Assembly: GCA_021811235.1 (NCBI GenBank)
Contig: JAJZPG010000019.1
Span: 1-50,869, forward strand
Source of the DNA: Pseudomonadota bacterium
Lineage (GTDB): Bacteria; Pseudomonadota; Gammaproteobacteria; Burkholderiales; Thiobacillaceae
Direction of reading: 5' to 3'
Length of the DNA stretch: 50,869 nucleotides
The position numbers were made by a program, and so were the translations under genes. Positions 10,724 through 19,244 of this stretch are shown piece after piece. How positions within the stretch are numbered: the first letter of the stretch is position 1; every line of letters begins with the position of its first letter. A model generated the notes under the pieces. It did no database searches. It was not told the DNA's origin and worked only from the letters and a program-made list of their open reading frames with translations.

Positions 10724-11149
10724 ATGGCTTCGGGACAAATCCACATCGCCATCCTGAACCCCGGCGTCGAGATCACGCCGCTGCGACTGCGCGGCTGGCT
10801 GCAGAAGGAGGCGGCGGCGATCAACAAGCGCGCCAACCCGGGCGACGGGGCGATTCTGCGGCTGTTTCTCACCAAGCAGCTGCGCTACGGCCTACCCGCG
10901 AAGAAGCTCGACGCGATCCTGCAGGCGCTGACCGAAAAATATCCGGCGATCCTGCGCATCGAAACGCAGCTGGTCGAGGCGCCGCTGACGCCGGAGGAAA
11001 TGGCGGAACAGACCCGCATCGCGAATGTCCATGTGGAGAAGTTCCGGCAGCGGGCGGAGGAATACGCGAAGCGCAAGCAGGCCGAGGCGCTGGAGAACGC
11101 GCGGCCCGCGCCCATCCAGTGGCACACGCTCAAGAGCGCGCTGGATTGA
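10724..11149 (+). CDS. Conserved-looking protein of unknown function
   Basis: I do not recognise this 141-residue protein. It has no signal peptide or membrane span. The N-terminal half is mixed (IHIAILNPGVEITPLRLRGWLQKE). The C-terminal ~50 residues are a charged helix, likely coiled (EEMAEQTRIANVHVEKFRQRAEEYAKRKQAEALE). ATG at 10724 is chosen over an upstream in-frame start at 10667 because it has GGGAG 8 bases before it. Codon use matches the neighbouring core genes, and it lies 116 bases after uvrB. A soluble, perhaps oligomeric protein is all that can be inferred. Confidence 0.6.
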   Translation: MASGQIHIAILNPGVEITPLRLRGWLQKEAAAINKRANPGDGAILRLFLTKQLRYGLPAKKLDAILQALTEKYPAILRIETQLVEAPLTPEEMAEQTRIANVHVEKFRQRAEEYAKRKQAEALENARPAPIQWHTLKSALD

Positions 11150-11197
11150 GTGGGGCGGAGTCCGATTGGATTGCATTAAACCGGAATACAGCCGTTA

Positions 11198-11227
11198 TTG
11201 ACTGAAGAATGCGGTCTTTTTTATTGT
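11198..11227 (+). promoter_or_regulatory. Possible promoter of the phosphatase gene
   Basis: TTGACT (11198-11203) and TATTGT (11222-11227) are separated by 18 bases in an unusually AT-rich stretch just before the low-molecular-weight phosphatase gene. The -10 element is a weak match. Confidence 0.4.
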
Positions 11228-11244
11228 TTAAGTTGTTGGAATAA

Positions 11245-11745
11245 ATGAATAAAGTCGCTGTGCTCATGGTCTGCATGGGCAATATCTGCCGCTCGCCGAT
11301 GGCGGAAGGCATGTTCCGCAAGGCGGTGCGCGAGGCGGGATTGGAAAGCCGGGTCGAGATCGATTCGGCGGGTACCCACGCCTATCACATCGGTTCGCCG
11401 CCCGACCCGCGCGCGCAGCAGGCGATCCGCCAGCGCGGCGAGGACATCAGCGACCTGCGCGGGCGCAAGGTCACTGACGCCGATTTCGAGCGCTTCGACT
11501 ACATCCTGGTGATGGACGGCGACAACTACGACCGCCTGATCGCGCGCGCGCCGGCGCACCATCACGGCAAGATCCGCCGCCTGCTGTCGTTCAGCCGCAA
11601 GTACCCGAACCTCGACGTGGTCGACCCGTATTACGGCGGCACCCAGGGCTTCGAGGAAAATCTCGACATGATCGAGGACGCGGTGCAGGGCCTGATCCGC
11701 GAGATCACCGGCGAGTCGAAGGTGAAGATGCGCACGGGCAGATGA
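11245..11745 (+). CDS. Low-molecular-weight protein tyrosine phosphatase
   Basis: This 166-residue cytoplasmic phosphatase hydrolyses phosphotyrosine through a cysteinyl-phosphate intermediate. The P-loop CMGNICRS places the nucleophile at C10 and the phosphate-binding Arg at R16. The general-acid motif DPYYGG has D127. The start is ATG at 11245. No tyrosine kinase or capsule export gene is nearby in the window, so the Wzb-type role in exopolysaccharide control is not supported here and the physiological substrate is open. A bidirectional terminator separates it from the convergent rne gene. Confidence 0.92.
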   Translation: MNKVAVLMVCMGNICRSPMAEGMFRKAVREAGLESRVEIDSAGTHAYHIGSPPDPRAQQAIRQRGEDISDLRGRKVTDADFERFDYILVMDGDNYDRLIARAPAHHHGKIRRLLSFSRKYPNLDVVDPYYGGTQGFEENLDMIEDAVQGLIREITGESKVKMRTGR

Positions 11746-11768
11746 GCGCCTGACCCCGACCCAACAAA

Positions 11769-11801
11769 ACGGAAAGGGCCGCATCGAGCGGCCCTTTCCG
11801 T
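11769..11801. terminator. Bidirectional terminator between phosphatase gene and rne
   Basis: A perfect 14-bp stem (ACGGAAAGGGCCGC, 11769-11782, with its complement at 11788-11801) has a 5-base loop and A- or T-containing flanks. It lies between two convergent genes, 23 bases after the phosphatase stop and 18 bases beyond the end of rne, and can serve both. Confidence 0.85.
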
Positions 11802-11819
11802 TGCAGCGCAGACAGACGC

Positions 11820-14408
11820 TTATTTCGTCTGCGTTTCCACCTGCACCAGGGGCTCCTGGGGCGGCGTCATCTGCGGGCGCGGGCGCCGGCGGGTGGGGTG
11901 GGGGGCGGCAGCGGCCGGCGCCGGTGTTTCGGCAACGCTCGTGACCGGCGCGGTGGTTTCCACCTGCATCAGGCTGACCGGTTCGGCTTCGGCCTTGACT
12001 GCGGGGCGACGGCGGCGGCGTGGACGGGACGATTCGCCGCTGTCGGTCGTGCCGGCAGCGGTGGCGGACTGGGTTTCCACCTGCTGCAGGTCGGCCTTGC
12101 TGCTTGCCAGGCCGGCCAGGATCTCGGCGGGCGACGCGGTCACCGCACCGGGCAGCGAAGCAGCGGCTGCCGGGGTCGCGTCCAGTTCGAGTGCCTGCTG
12201 TGCCGGCGCAATGGCTGCAGCGGCTGCGACAGGCGCGGCTCGCAGCGGACGCGCGATCTCGATGACCGCACGGTAGCCGGCGGTCTCGATGATGGCGTGC
12301 GGCGTGGCCGAGCCGTTGGCGCCCGCTTCCGGACGGCCTTCGCCACGTCCGCGGCGCCCGCGTCCGCGGCGGTTGCGGCCTTCGCGCTTGTCCTCGCCGG
12401 CAGCTTCGCGCGGGGCTTCTGCGGTTTCGGATGCGCGCGGTGCGGCTTCGGCCTCGGGACGCGGTTGCTTGGGCTGGCGCGGCGGGCGTGGCTGCTTGGG
12501 CTGTTGCTCGCCACGGGGTTCACGTGCCTCGCGGGCTTCGGCCGGACGGGCTTCGGGCTGGCGCGCTTCGCCGTTGCGGCTCTCGCCGCGACCTTCGCCG
12601 CGGCCGCGACGCTGGCCCGGTTTGCGCTCGCGCTCGCGGCGCTCGCCGGTGCGTTCGGGACGTGCGATGGCGGGCACGACCTCGGCTACCGGCGCCGCTT
12701 CGGCAGGGGTTTCCTCGCCGCGCTTCTTGAACCAGCCGAAGATGCGGTCGAACAGACCGCCCTGCTGCGTCGGCTGCTCGGCCGGCACGACGACCGCGCG
12801 CGCGGCCGGGGCCGGTTGCGGTGGCGGCGCGATCGACTTGACTGCGGCTTCCTGGCGCGCCGGTGCGGCGGCGGTCGCGGTCTGGTAGACGGCTTCGGTT
12901 TCCGGCACGGCCATCAGCTTGTAGCTCGGCTCGGCCGCTCCGCTCAGGTTGAGCTCGTCGTGGCGCAGACGGGTGAGGGTGTAGTGCGGGGTTTCCATGT
13001 GGATGTTGGGGATCAGCACCACATTGACCTTGAGCCGCGATTCGATGGCGTGGATGTCGACGCGCTTCTCGTTCAACAGGAAGGTGGCGACGTCGACCGG
13101 CAGCTGCACGTGGACGGCGCCGGTGTTTTCCTTCATCGCCTCTTCCTGCAGGATGCGCAGGATGTGCAGCGCCGACGATTCGGTGCCGCGGATGTGACCG
13201 GTGCCATGGCAGCGCGGGCAGGGGTTGTAGCTGGTCTCGCCCAAGGACGGCTGGAGCCGCTGGCGCGACATTTCCAGCAGGCCGAAGCGCGAGATCTTGC
13301 CGGTCTGCACGCGGGCACGGTCGTGATGCAGGGCATCGCGCAGGCGGTTCTCGACTTCGCGCTGATGCTTGGGGTTCTCCATGTCGATGAAGTCGATCAC
13401 GATCAGGCCGCCGAGGTCGCGCAGGCGCATCTGGCGGGCGATCTCGTCCGCCGCCTCGAGGTTGGTGTTGAACGCGGTCTGCTCGACGTCGCTGCCCTTG
13501 GTGGCGCGCGCCGAGTTGACGTCGACCGATACCAGCGCCTCGGTGTGGTCGATCACGATGGCGCCGCCCGACGGCAGGTTGACCTGGCGCGAGAACGCCG
13601 ATTCGATCTGGTGCTCGATCTGGAAGCGCGAGAACAGCGGCACGTCGTCACGGTAGAGCTTGACCTTGTTGACGTTGGTCGGCATCACGTGCGCCATGAA
13701 CTGCTGCGCCTGCTCGTAGATGTCCTCGGTGTCGATCAGGATCTCGCCGATGTCGGCCGAGAAGTAGTCGCGGATCGCGCGGATCACCAGGCTGCCTTCC
13801 TGATAGATCAGGAAGGCGCCGGACATCGAAGTCGAGGCGCCGTCGATGGCTTTCCACAGGCTCAGCAGGTAGTTGAGGTCCCACTGGAATTCCTCGGCGG
13901 AACGGCCGATGCCGGCGGTGCGGGCGATCAGGCTCATGCCTTCGGGGATGTCGAGCTGGGCCAGGGTGTCGCGCAGTTCGTTGCGCTCCTCGCCCTCGAT
14001 GCGGCGCGAGACGCCGCCGCCGCGCGGGTTGGTCGGCATCAGCACGACGTAGCGGCCGGCCAGCGAGACGTAGGTGGTGAGCGCCGCGCCCTTGTTGCCG
14101 CGTTCGTCCTTTTCCACCTGGACCAGCAGTTCCTGGCCTTCCTTCAGGTTTTCGGGGACCTTGCCGTTGCCGGGCAGGCAGGCGCGCGAGATTTCCTTGA
14201 ACGGCAGGAAGCCGTGGCGTTCACAGCCGTAGTCGACGAACGCGGCTTCGAGGCTGGGCTCGACGCGGGTGATGACACCCTTGTAGATGTTGCCCTTGCG
14301 TTGTTCCTTGCTGGCGGACTCGATGTCAAGGTCGACGAGCTTCTGTCCGTCGACGATGGCAACCCGGAGTTCTTCCGCCTGGGTTGCGTTGAAAAGCATG
14401 CGCTTCAT
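11820..14408 (-). CDS. rne: Ribonuclease E
   Basis: This is the essential endoribonuclease that starts mRNA decay, matures rRNA and tRNA, and scaffolds the degradosome. The N-terminal catalytic half is complete: S1 domain at ~35-120, metal ligands D296 (VSVDVNSA) and D339 (VIDFIDM) with the same 43-residue spacing as in E. coli, and the zinc link C397-P-R-C400. Residues ~520-862 form a low-complexity tail rich in Arg, Pro, Glu and Ala (for example [13 protein letters not shown]), typical of the disordered RNA- and partner-binding region. The total of 862 residues is shorter than E. coli (1061). The gene is preceded by a ~430-base gap shared with divergent rluC, consistent with a long autoregulatory leader. 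Confidence 0.97.
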   Translation of the reverse strand: MKRMLFNATQAEELRVAIVDGQKLVDLDIESASKEQRKGNIYKGVITRVEPSLEAAFVDYGCERHGFLPFKEISRACLPGNGKVPENLKEGQELLVQVEKDERGNKGAALTTYVSLAGRYVVLMPTNPRGGGVSRRIEGEERNELRDTLAQLDIPEGMSLIARTAGIGRSAEEFQWDLNYLLSLWKAIDGASTSMSGAFLIYQEGSLVIRAIRDYFSADIGEILIDTEDIYEQAQQFMAHVMPTNVNKVKLYRDDVPLFSRFQIEHQIESAFSRQVNLPSGGAIVIDHTEALVSVDVNSARATKGSDVEQTAFNTNLEAADEIARQMRLRDLGGLIVIDFIDMENPKHQREVENRLRDALHHDRARVQTGKISRFGLLEMSRQRLQPSLGETSYNPCPRCHGTGHIRGTESSALHILRILQEEAMKENTGAVHVQLPVDVATFLLNEKRVDIHAIESRLKVNVVLIPNIHMETPHYTLTRLRHDELNLSGAAEPSYKLMAVPETEAVYQTATAAAPARQEAAVKSIAPPPQPAPAARAVVVPAEQPTQQGGLFDRIFGWFKKRGEETPAEAAPVAEVVPAIARPERTGERRERERKPGQRRGRGEGRGESRNGEARQPEARPAEAREAREPRGEQQPKQPRPPRQPKQPRPEAEAAPRASETAEAPREAAGEDKREGRNRRGRGRRGRGEGRPEAGANGSATPHAIIETAGYRAVIEIARPLRAAPVAAAAAIAPAQQALELDATPAAAASLPGAVTASPAEILAGLASSKADLQQVETQSATAAGTTDSGESSRPRRRRRPAVKAEAEPVSLMQVETTAPVTSVAETPAPAAAAPHPTRRRPRPQMTPPQEPLVQVETQTK

Positions 14409-14841
14409 TATTTCTCCCGCGCGCGTGCATACGGGACAGGCCAGACTGCCGCCTTGACTCAGCGGCTCATGCGATCACGGATTGGGTTGAGTGAAAAGGC
14501 ATGGATGAAGGTGTCCTGTTCCTGGAGAGTGTCACCGGCATGCATTGAGTCTGACAGGCCGGGCGGTCTTTCCGGTTCCCGCCGGGGACTGGGTCCGGGC
14601 GTGAACATTTATTTCGTATGCTTGTTGTCGCGTCGTTGATAACATCGCTGCTTTGCCGACTGGCGGGGCGGGGTGGTTTCGACTGTCCGCCCCAGCCTGA
14701 ATGAGGCGGGACGGCAGGAATCCAGACGGGCCGGGCAGGCGGCGGCCGGTGAGCGTTTTAACCGGCGTGTTCTTTAACTTTCCGGCAATCATGCCGGGAA
14801 AGTGGACAGGCAAAACTGGGCCTGAACCGGTCGTAGTGTAT
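14409..14841. other. Long divergent rne/rluC intergenic region
   Basis: These 433 bases between the rne and rluC starts hold no credible gene. By analogy with E. coli, part is probably the rne 5' leader through which RNase E controls its own mRNA. One hairpin is clear: CTTTCCGGCA (14778-14787) pairs with TGCCGGGAAAG (14792-14802) with one bulged G, about 40 bases before the rluC start. An AT-richer patch at 14603-14645 may hold promoters, but I cannot fix hexamers with confidence. Confidence 0.5.
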
Positions 14842-15810
14842 ATGAAAATGAAGGACTTAGAGAAAGATTCGGTCAGGCGGCTGAAGATCGACGACGGCTC
14901 GGACGGCCAGCGCCTCGACAACTTTCTGATGGCGCGCCTGAAAGGCGTGCCGAAAAGCCGCATCTACAAGCTGGTGCGCGGCGGCGAGGTGCGGGTCAAC
15001 GGCGGCCGGGTCGAGGTCAGCTATCGCCTGAAACCGGGTGACGAAGTACGCATCCCGCCGGTGCGCCTGGCCACGCCCGTCATTACACCCGCCACCCACC
15101 TGCCGCAGGGCGGCATCCGCCTGCTGCCGTCCATCCTGTACCGTGACGACGCCCTGATCGCGTTGAACAAACCCGCCGGCATGGCGGTGCACGGCGGCAG
15201 CGGCATTTCGCGCGGGGTGATCGAGCAGTTGCGGCTGGAATTGCCGGAATGCCGCTACATGGAGCTGGTGCACCGGCTCGACCGCGAAACCTCGGGCGTG
15301 CTGCTGATCGCTCTGAAGCGGCGTGCGCTGACCGGGCTGCACGCGGCGATGCGCGACGGCAAGATCGAGAAGCGCTACCTGACGCTGGTGGCGGGGCGCT
15401 GGCCGAACCCGGTGCAGCACGTGAAGCTGCCGCTGCACAAGCGCGTCACCGACGAGGGCGAAAAGCGGGTGACGGTGCGCGACGAAGGGCAGTCCGCACA
15501 CACCATTTTCCGCCGCCTGCAGGGGTTCGACGACTTCACCCTGCTGGAAGCGGAACTGAAGACCGGGCGCACCCATCAGATACGCGTGCATACCTCGCAT
15601 CTCGGCTTTCCGATCGCGGGGGACGACAAATACGGCGATTTCGAACTCAACAAGCGGCTGATGAAGCAGGGACTGAAGCGCATGTTCCTGCACGCGGCCA
15701 AGCTGGTGTTCGACCATCCCATTTCCGGCGAGCGCATGCAGGTCGAGGCGCCGCTCCCTGCCGACCTGGCTTCTTTTCTGGACATTTTGCAGCATGCCCA
15801 AGCAGTTTGA
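14842..15810 (+). CDS. rluC: 23S rRNA pseudouridine synthase
   Basis: RluC isomerises uridines (955, 2504 and 2580 in E. coli) of 23S rRNA. The 322-residue protein has an N-terminal S4 RNA-binding domain (~20-75; LKGVPKSRIYKLVRGGEVRVNG) and the RluA-family catalytic domain with HRLDRETSG, catalytic D147, close to position 144 of E. coli. The start at ATG 14842 gives normal length; the frame is open further upstream. It is divergent from rne, as in many proteobacteria, and heads an overlapping operon, sharing 17 bases with the phosphatase gene that follows. Confidence 0.94.
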   Translation: MKMKDLEKDSVRRLKIDDGSDGQRLDNFLMARLKGVPKSRIYKLVRGGEVRVNGGRVEVSYRLKPGDEVRIPPVRLATPVITPATHLPQGGIRLLPSILYRDDALIALNKPAGMAVHGGSGISRGVIEQLRLELPECRYMELVHRLDRETSGVLLIALKRRALTGLHAAMRDGKIEKRYLTLVAGRWPNPVQHVKLPLHKRVTDEGEKRVTVRDEGQSAHTIFRRLQGFDDFTLLEAELKTGRTHQIRVHTSHLGFPIAGDDKYGDFELNKRLMKQGLKRMFLHAAKLVFDHPISGERMQVEAPLPADLASFLDILQHAQAV

Positions 15811-16450
15811 TTTACTGATATTCGATTGGGACGGCACCTTGATGGACTCCGCCGGGGTGATCGTCGATTCGATCCAGCGCGCCTGCGAGGACATCGGCCT
15901 GCCCACGCCGAGCGAACGCGCCTCGCGCCAGATCATCGGCCTCGGCCTGATCCAGGCGTTGCAGACGCTGCTGCCGGACCTGCCGGCCGACGACTATCCG
16001 CGGCTGGTCGAGCGCTACCGTCACCACTACCTCGGCCGCGATGCGCAGATTCCGCTGTTCGCCGGGGTGCCCGACGGCATTCGCGCGCTGCATGCAAGCG
16101 GCTTCCAACTGGCGGTCGCCACCGGCAAGAGCCGCATCGGCCTCGAACGCGCACTCGAGGCGAGCGGCCTCGGCGCCTGGTTTTCCGCCACCCGCTGCGC
16201 CGACCAGACGCACTCCAAGCCGCACCCGGCGATGGTGCTGGAACTGATGGACGAACTCGACGCCGACCCCGCGCGCACGCTGGTGATCGGCGACACCAGC
16301 CATGACCTGCTGATGGCGTCCAACGCGGGCGTGGCCAGCCTGGGCGTGACCTACGGCGCGCACGAGGCGGACGACCTGCATCCGCACGCGCCGCTGGCGT
16401 TGCTGGACAATTTTGCCGAGGTGCACGCATGGCTGGCCGCGAACGCCTGA
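15794..16450 (+). CDS. HAD-family phosphatase (phosphoglycolate phosphatase-like)
   Basis: This 218-residue haloacid-dehalogenase phosphatase has all four motifs: D11 and D13 in DWDGTLMD, T110 in VATGK, K142 in SKPHP, and D167/D171 in VIGDTSHD. A helical cap lies between motifs 1 and 2 (~20-85). Relatives are annotated as phosphoglycolate phosphatase (Gph) or as pyrimidine- or sugar-phosphate phosphatases; sequence alone does not choose. It starts inside the end of rluC (17-base overlap) and its own end overlaps the Rieske gene by 22 bases, so the genes are translationally coupled. This rluC-HAD pairing is common in betaproteobacteria and suggests housekeeping clean-up of a phosphorylated metabolite. 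Confidence 0.9.
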   Translation: MPKQFDLLIFDWDGTLMDSAGVIVDSIQRACEDIGLPTPSERASRQIIGLGLIQALQTLLPDLPADDYPRLVERYRHHYLGRDAQIPLFAGVPDGIRALHASGFQLAVATGKSRIGLERALEASGLGAWFSATRCADQTHSKPHPAMVLELMDELDADPARTLVIGDTSHDLLMASNAGVASLGVTYGAHEADDLHPHAPLALLDNFAEVHAWLAANA

Positions 16451-16785
16451 TCTGCGCCGCGAGCGAACTGCCGGAGCAGGGCAGGGGCGTGCGTTTCGAA
16501 CTGAGCCGGTCCGGCCAGCAGCAGGCCGCCTTCGTGGTGCGCTTCGACGGCCGGCCGCGCGCCTTTCTCAACCAGTGCGGCCACGTGCCGGTGGAACTCG
16601 ACTGGCAGGAAGGTGAGTTCTTCGATCACTCGCGCTCGCGGCTATACTTGATCTGCTCCACCCACGGCGCGCTCTACCATCCGGCGAGCGGGCAATGCGT
16701 GGGCGGGCGCTGCGCCGGCCGCGGCCTGATTCCCGTGCCGGTCGTCGAACGCGACGGCCATGTTTATGTGATGGAAGATCAATGA
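16429..16785 (+). CDS. Small Rieske-type [2Fe-2S] protein
   Basis: This 118-residue stand-alone Rieske domain has both cluster-binding motifs: C50-G-H52 and C76-S-T-H79, giving the two-Cys two-His ligand set. It lacks a membrane anchor, twin-arginine signal or oxygenase domain, so it is a soluble ferredoxin-like Rieske protein, perhaps an electron carrier or redox sensor. It overlaps the HAD gene by 22 bases and sppA by 4 (ATGA), so it is made with these proteins, but the partner redox enzyme is not evident. The second motif lacks the disulfide cysteines typical of cytochrome bc1 Rieske proteins, which supports the ferredoxin class. Confidence 0.88.
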   Translation: MAGRERLICAASELPEQGRGVRFELSRSGQQQAAFVVRFDGRPRAFLNQCGHVPVELDWQEGEFFDHSRSRLYLICSTHGALYHPASGQCVGGRCAGRGLIPVPVVERDGHVYVMEDQ

Positions 16786-17723
16786 GCGAACCTCAACCCA
16801 ACTGGGAACGTGAAGTCCTGGAAAAACTGGCGCTGTCCGCGATTCAGGAACAACGCCGCAGCCGCCACTGGAGCATCCTGTTCAAGACGCTCGGCTTCCT
16901 GTACCTGTTCGTCGTGCTATTCCTGGCCGCAGGCTGGTTCGGCGACGATGGCGTGGGCATTCCCAAGGAACATACCGCGCTGATCGATCTGCAGGGCGTG
17001 ATCGCGTCCGACCAGGCCAGCGCCGACGTGATCATCGGCAGCCTGCAGGGGGCATTCGAGGACAACAAGACCAAGGGCGTCATCCTGCGCATCAACAGCC
17101 CAGGGGGCAGCCCGGTGCAGGCGGGGCAGATCTACGACGAGATCAAGCGCCTGCGCAAACTGCATCCCGCGATCCCGCTGTATGCCGTGGTCGACGACAT
17201 CTGCGCCTCGGGCGGCTATTACGTCGCCGCCGCCGCCGACAAGATCTTCGTCGACAAGGCCAGCATCGTCGGCTCCATCGGCGTGCTGATGGACGGCTTC
17301 GGCTTCACCAAGACCATGGAAAAACTCGGGGTGGAACGGCGGCTCCTGACCGCGGGCGAAAACAAGGGCTTCCTCGATCCGTTCTCGCCGGTCGATCCCG
17401 AACAGCAGGCGTACGCCAAACAGATGCTCGAGGAAATCCACGGCCAGTTCATCGCCGTGGTGCGCGAAGGCCGCGGCAAGCGCCTGAAGGAGACGCCCGA
17501 CATGTTCAGCGGTCTGGTGTGGAGCGGCGAAAGGAGCGTCCAGCTTGGGCTGGCCGACGGCCTCGGCAGCGTCGAGTCGGTCGCGCGCGACGTCATCAAG
17601 GCCAAGGACATCATCGACTATACGAAGCAGGAAAGCCTGGCCGAGCGTCTGGCCGGCCGCCTCGGCGCGGAAATGGCGACGGCGCTGAGGCCGTTCGAGA
17701 CATCCGGCGTCAGCTTGCGGTGA
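16782..17723 (+). CDS. sppA: Signal peptide peptidase SppA, short form
   Basis: This membrane-anchored S49 serine peptidase degrades cleaved signal peptides. At 313 residues it is the single-domain form that assembles as an octamer. It has a cytoplasmic N-terminus of ~30 residues, one membrane span at ~31-50 and a periplasmic protease domain. The catalytic dyad is S143 (CASGGYY) and K195 (ENKGFLDP), 52 residues apart as in B. subtilis SppA (147/199). The start at ATG 16782 overlaps the Rieske stop by 4 bases. The following Rof-like gene overlaps its stop by 4 bases (GTGA). Confidence 0.93.
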   Translation: MSEPQPNWEREVLEKLALSAIQEQRRSRHWSILFKTLGFLYLFVVLFLAAGWFGDDGVGIPKEHTALIDLQGVIASDQASADVIIGSLQGAFEDNKTKGVILRINSPGGSPVQAGQIYDEIKRLRKLHPAIPLYAVVDDICASGGYYVAAAADKIFVDKASIVGSIGVLMDGFGFTKTMEKLGVERRLLTAGENKGFLDPFSPVDPEQQAYAKQMLEEIHGQFIAVVREGRGKRLKETPDMFSGLVWSGERSVQLGLADGLGSVESVARDVIKAKDIIDYTKQESLAERLAGRLGAEMATALRPFETSGVSLR

Positions 17724-17935
17724 ACGGTGTTCCCTATCAACCCATTCCCTGCGTTCAGCACGAACGCCTGGAATTCGCTGCGCTGACCAAACAGTGGCAG
17801 GAGGTGCGTGTCGACGGCGTGGCGCAGCGCCTGCTGCCCCTGGATGTTTACACGCGCGATGGCGCCGAGTGGCTGCGGGCGCAAACCGAGAGCGGCGAGC
17901 AACTGACGCTGCGGCTCGACCGCCTGACAGTCTGA
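17720..17935 (+). CDS. rof: Rof-like inhibitor of Rho termination
   Basis: This 71-residue protein resembles Rof (YaeO), which binds the Rho hexamer and reduces Rho-dependent termination. It shares the family pattern: an N-terminal YQPIPC, an acidic and aromatic region, a central strand (EVRVDGVAQRLLPLDVYTR), and a C-terminal TLRLDRL strand of the Sm-like barrel. GTG at 17720 overlaps the sppA stop by 4 bases, which decides the start. It ends 10 bases before the convergent methyltransferase gene, with a GC hairpin (17937-17954) lacking a T-run between them. The family call rests on short-motif resemblance, so it is good but not certain. Confidence 0.72.
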   Translation: MNGVPYQPIPCVQHERLEFAALTKQWQEVRVDGVAQRLLPLDVYTRDGAEWLRAQTESGEQLTLRLDRLTV

Positions 17936-17945
17936 GGCCGCCGGC

Positions 17946-18647
17946 TCAGGCGGCAATCCCGAACACCACCAGCCGGTCTTTCACCGTGTCGGCCTGACCG
18001 CGCCAGTCTTTGGCGCTGCGCGTCCGGATCAGCTGGCTGGGCAGGCTGAGGTCGGCGCCGACGCTGACGAGCGTGCCGGGCGACAGCGCGGTGGCAAGCG
18101 CGTCCAGCAGCGCGGCGCTGCGGTAGGGGGTTTCGATGAAGAGCTGGGTGGCGTGGTCGCGGCGCGCGGTCTTTTCCAGCTCGCGGATGGCCTGGCTGCG
18201 CTCGGGCTCCTTGGCCGGCAGGTAGCCGTGGAAGGCGAAGCGCTGGCCGCCCAGGCCGGAGGCCATCAGCGCCAACAGGATGGACGAGGGGCCGATCAGC
18301 GGCACGACCGGGATCCCCTCGCGGTGCGCGGCCAGCACCAGCGCCGCGCCCGGATCGGCCACCGCCGGGCAGCCCGCTTCGGACAGCAGGCCGACGTCGT
18401 GGCCCGCCTTGAGCGGCGCCAGCAGCACGGCGATCGCCGCGGCCGGGGTGTGTTCGTTGAGTTCCTCGATCTTCAGCGACTGGATCGGCAGCGGATGCCC
18501 CATGGCTTTGAGATGCGCGCGCGCGGTCTTGGCGCGCTCGACGACGAAATGGTCGAGGCGGCGGACGGCGGCGAGGGTGTCGGGCGGCAGGCAGGTCTCG
18601 GGGCTGACCGGCCCCAGCGGCACCGGGATCAGGTAGAGGGTGGCCAC
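17946..18647 (-). CDS. SAM-dependent methyltransferase, tetrapyrrole methylase/RsmI-like family
   Basis: This 233-residue protein has the tetrapyrrole-methylase fold shared by RsmI (16S rRNA C1402 2'-O-methyltransferase) and corrin enzymes. Family marks are the N-terminal LYLIPVPLG, GLLSEAGCPAVADPGA (matching the RsmI DAGTP.ISDPG loop) and VVPLIGPSSILLALMASGL. It is shorter than RsmI (~280) and lacks the RsmI C-terminal domain, so it is the RsmI paralogue common beside maf genes in betaproteobacteria; its substrate is unknown. It starts 6 bases after the yceF stop, forming the last gene of the pycA-pycB-yceF operon. Confidence 0.85.
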   Translation of the reverse strand: MATLYLIPVPLGPVSPETCLPPDTLAAVRRLDHFVVERAKTARAHLKAMGHPLPIQSLKIEELNEHTPAAAIAVLLAPLKAGHDVGLLSEAGCPAVADPGAALVLAAHREGIPVVPLIGPSSILLALMASGLGGQRFAFHGYLPAKEPERSQAIRELEKTARRDHATQLFIETPYRSAALLDALATALSPGTLVSVGADLSLPSQLIRTRSAKDWRGQADTVKDRLVVFGIAA

Positions 18648-18653
18648 GCCCGA

Positions 18654-19244
18654 TTACTCCGGGCGCCAGGTGAGGACGTCGACGCCCTCGTTCATCAGCA
18701 TCCCGGTCAGCGCCATCAGCGGCAGGCCGATCAGCGCGGTGGGGTCGGGGCTGTCCATGCGCTCCATCAAGGCAATTCCCAGCGATTCGCTCTTGGCCGA
18801 ACCGGCGCAGTCGTACGGTACTTCCTTCTTCAGGTAGGCCTCGATCTGCGCGTCGTTGAGCGGACGGATGTGCACCACCGTCGGCACGTCGCGCGTCTGC
18901 GTGTGACCGGTGCGGCTGTTGAGCAGCGTCAGCGCGGTGTGGAACACCATGGCGCGGCCCTGCATCTTCTTCAGCTGGGCGAAGGCGTTGTCGTAGTTGC
19001 CGGGCTTGCCGAGCTGCTCCGTACCGAGCATCAGCACCTGGTCGGAGCCGATGATGAGCGCATCGGGGTGGGCCGTTGCCGCGGCCTGCGCCTTCAGCAC
19101 CGACAGCCGCAACGCGGTAGCCGAGGGGGGCTCGCCGGGCAGCGGGGTTTCGTCGACGTCGGGCGCGAGCACCTCGAACGGGAGATGCAGGCGCGACAGC
19201 AGTTCGCGCCGGTAGCGCGAGGTGGAGGCCAGAACCAGCTTCAT
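18654..19244 (-). CDS. yceF: 7-methyl-GTP pyrophosphatase (YceF/Maf-2)
   Basis: This 196-residue Maf-superfamily house-cleaning nucleotide pyrophosphatase resembles the E. coli YceF branch (m7GTP) more than YhdE. It has LASTSRYRRELL at the N-terminus, APDVDETP (29-34), IIGSDQVLMLG with the likely general-base D68, and the C-terminal CAGSAKSESLGIALMERM. ATG at 19244 overlaps the pycB stop by 4 bases. In E. coli yceF lies next to yceD-rpmF-plsX-fabH. Here the same neighbourhood is kept, but yceF is on the opposite strand and separated from yceD by the two pyruvate carboxylase genes. Confidence 0.9.
   Translation of the reverse strand: MKLVLASTSRYRRELLSRLHLPFEVLAPDVDETPLPGEPPSATALRLSVLKAQAAATAHPDALIIGSDQVLMLGTEQLGKPGNYDNAFAQLKKMQGRAMVFHTALTLLNSRTGHTQTRDVPTVVHIRPLNDAQIEAYLKKEVPYDCAGSAKSESLGIALMERMDSPDPTALIGLPLMALTGMLMNEGVDVLTWRPE

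Noticed and set aside
11898-14639. A 913-codon open frame on the plus strand opposite rne
   Set aside because: It mirrors the high-GC codon pattern of rne, whose protein has complete catalytic motifs. The antisense translation is low-complexity and matches no fold I know.
17937-17954. Hairpin GCCGCC/GGCGGC between the Rof-like gene and the methyltransferase gene
   Set aside because: There is no T-run on either side, and GC-rich short stems are common at this base composition, so it is not called a terminator.
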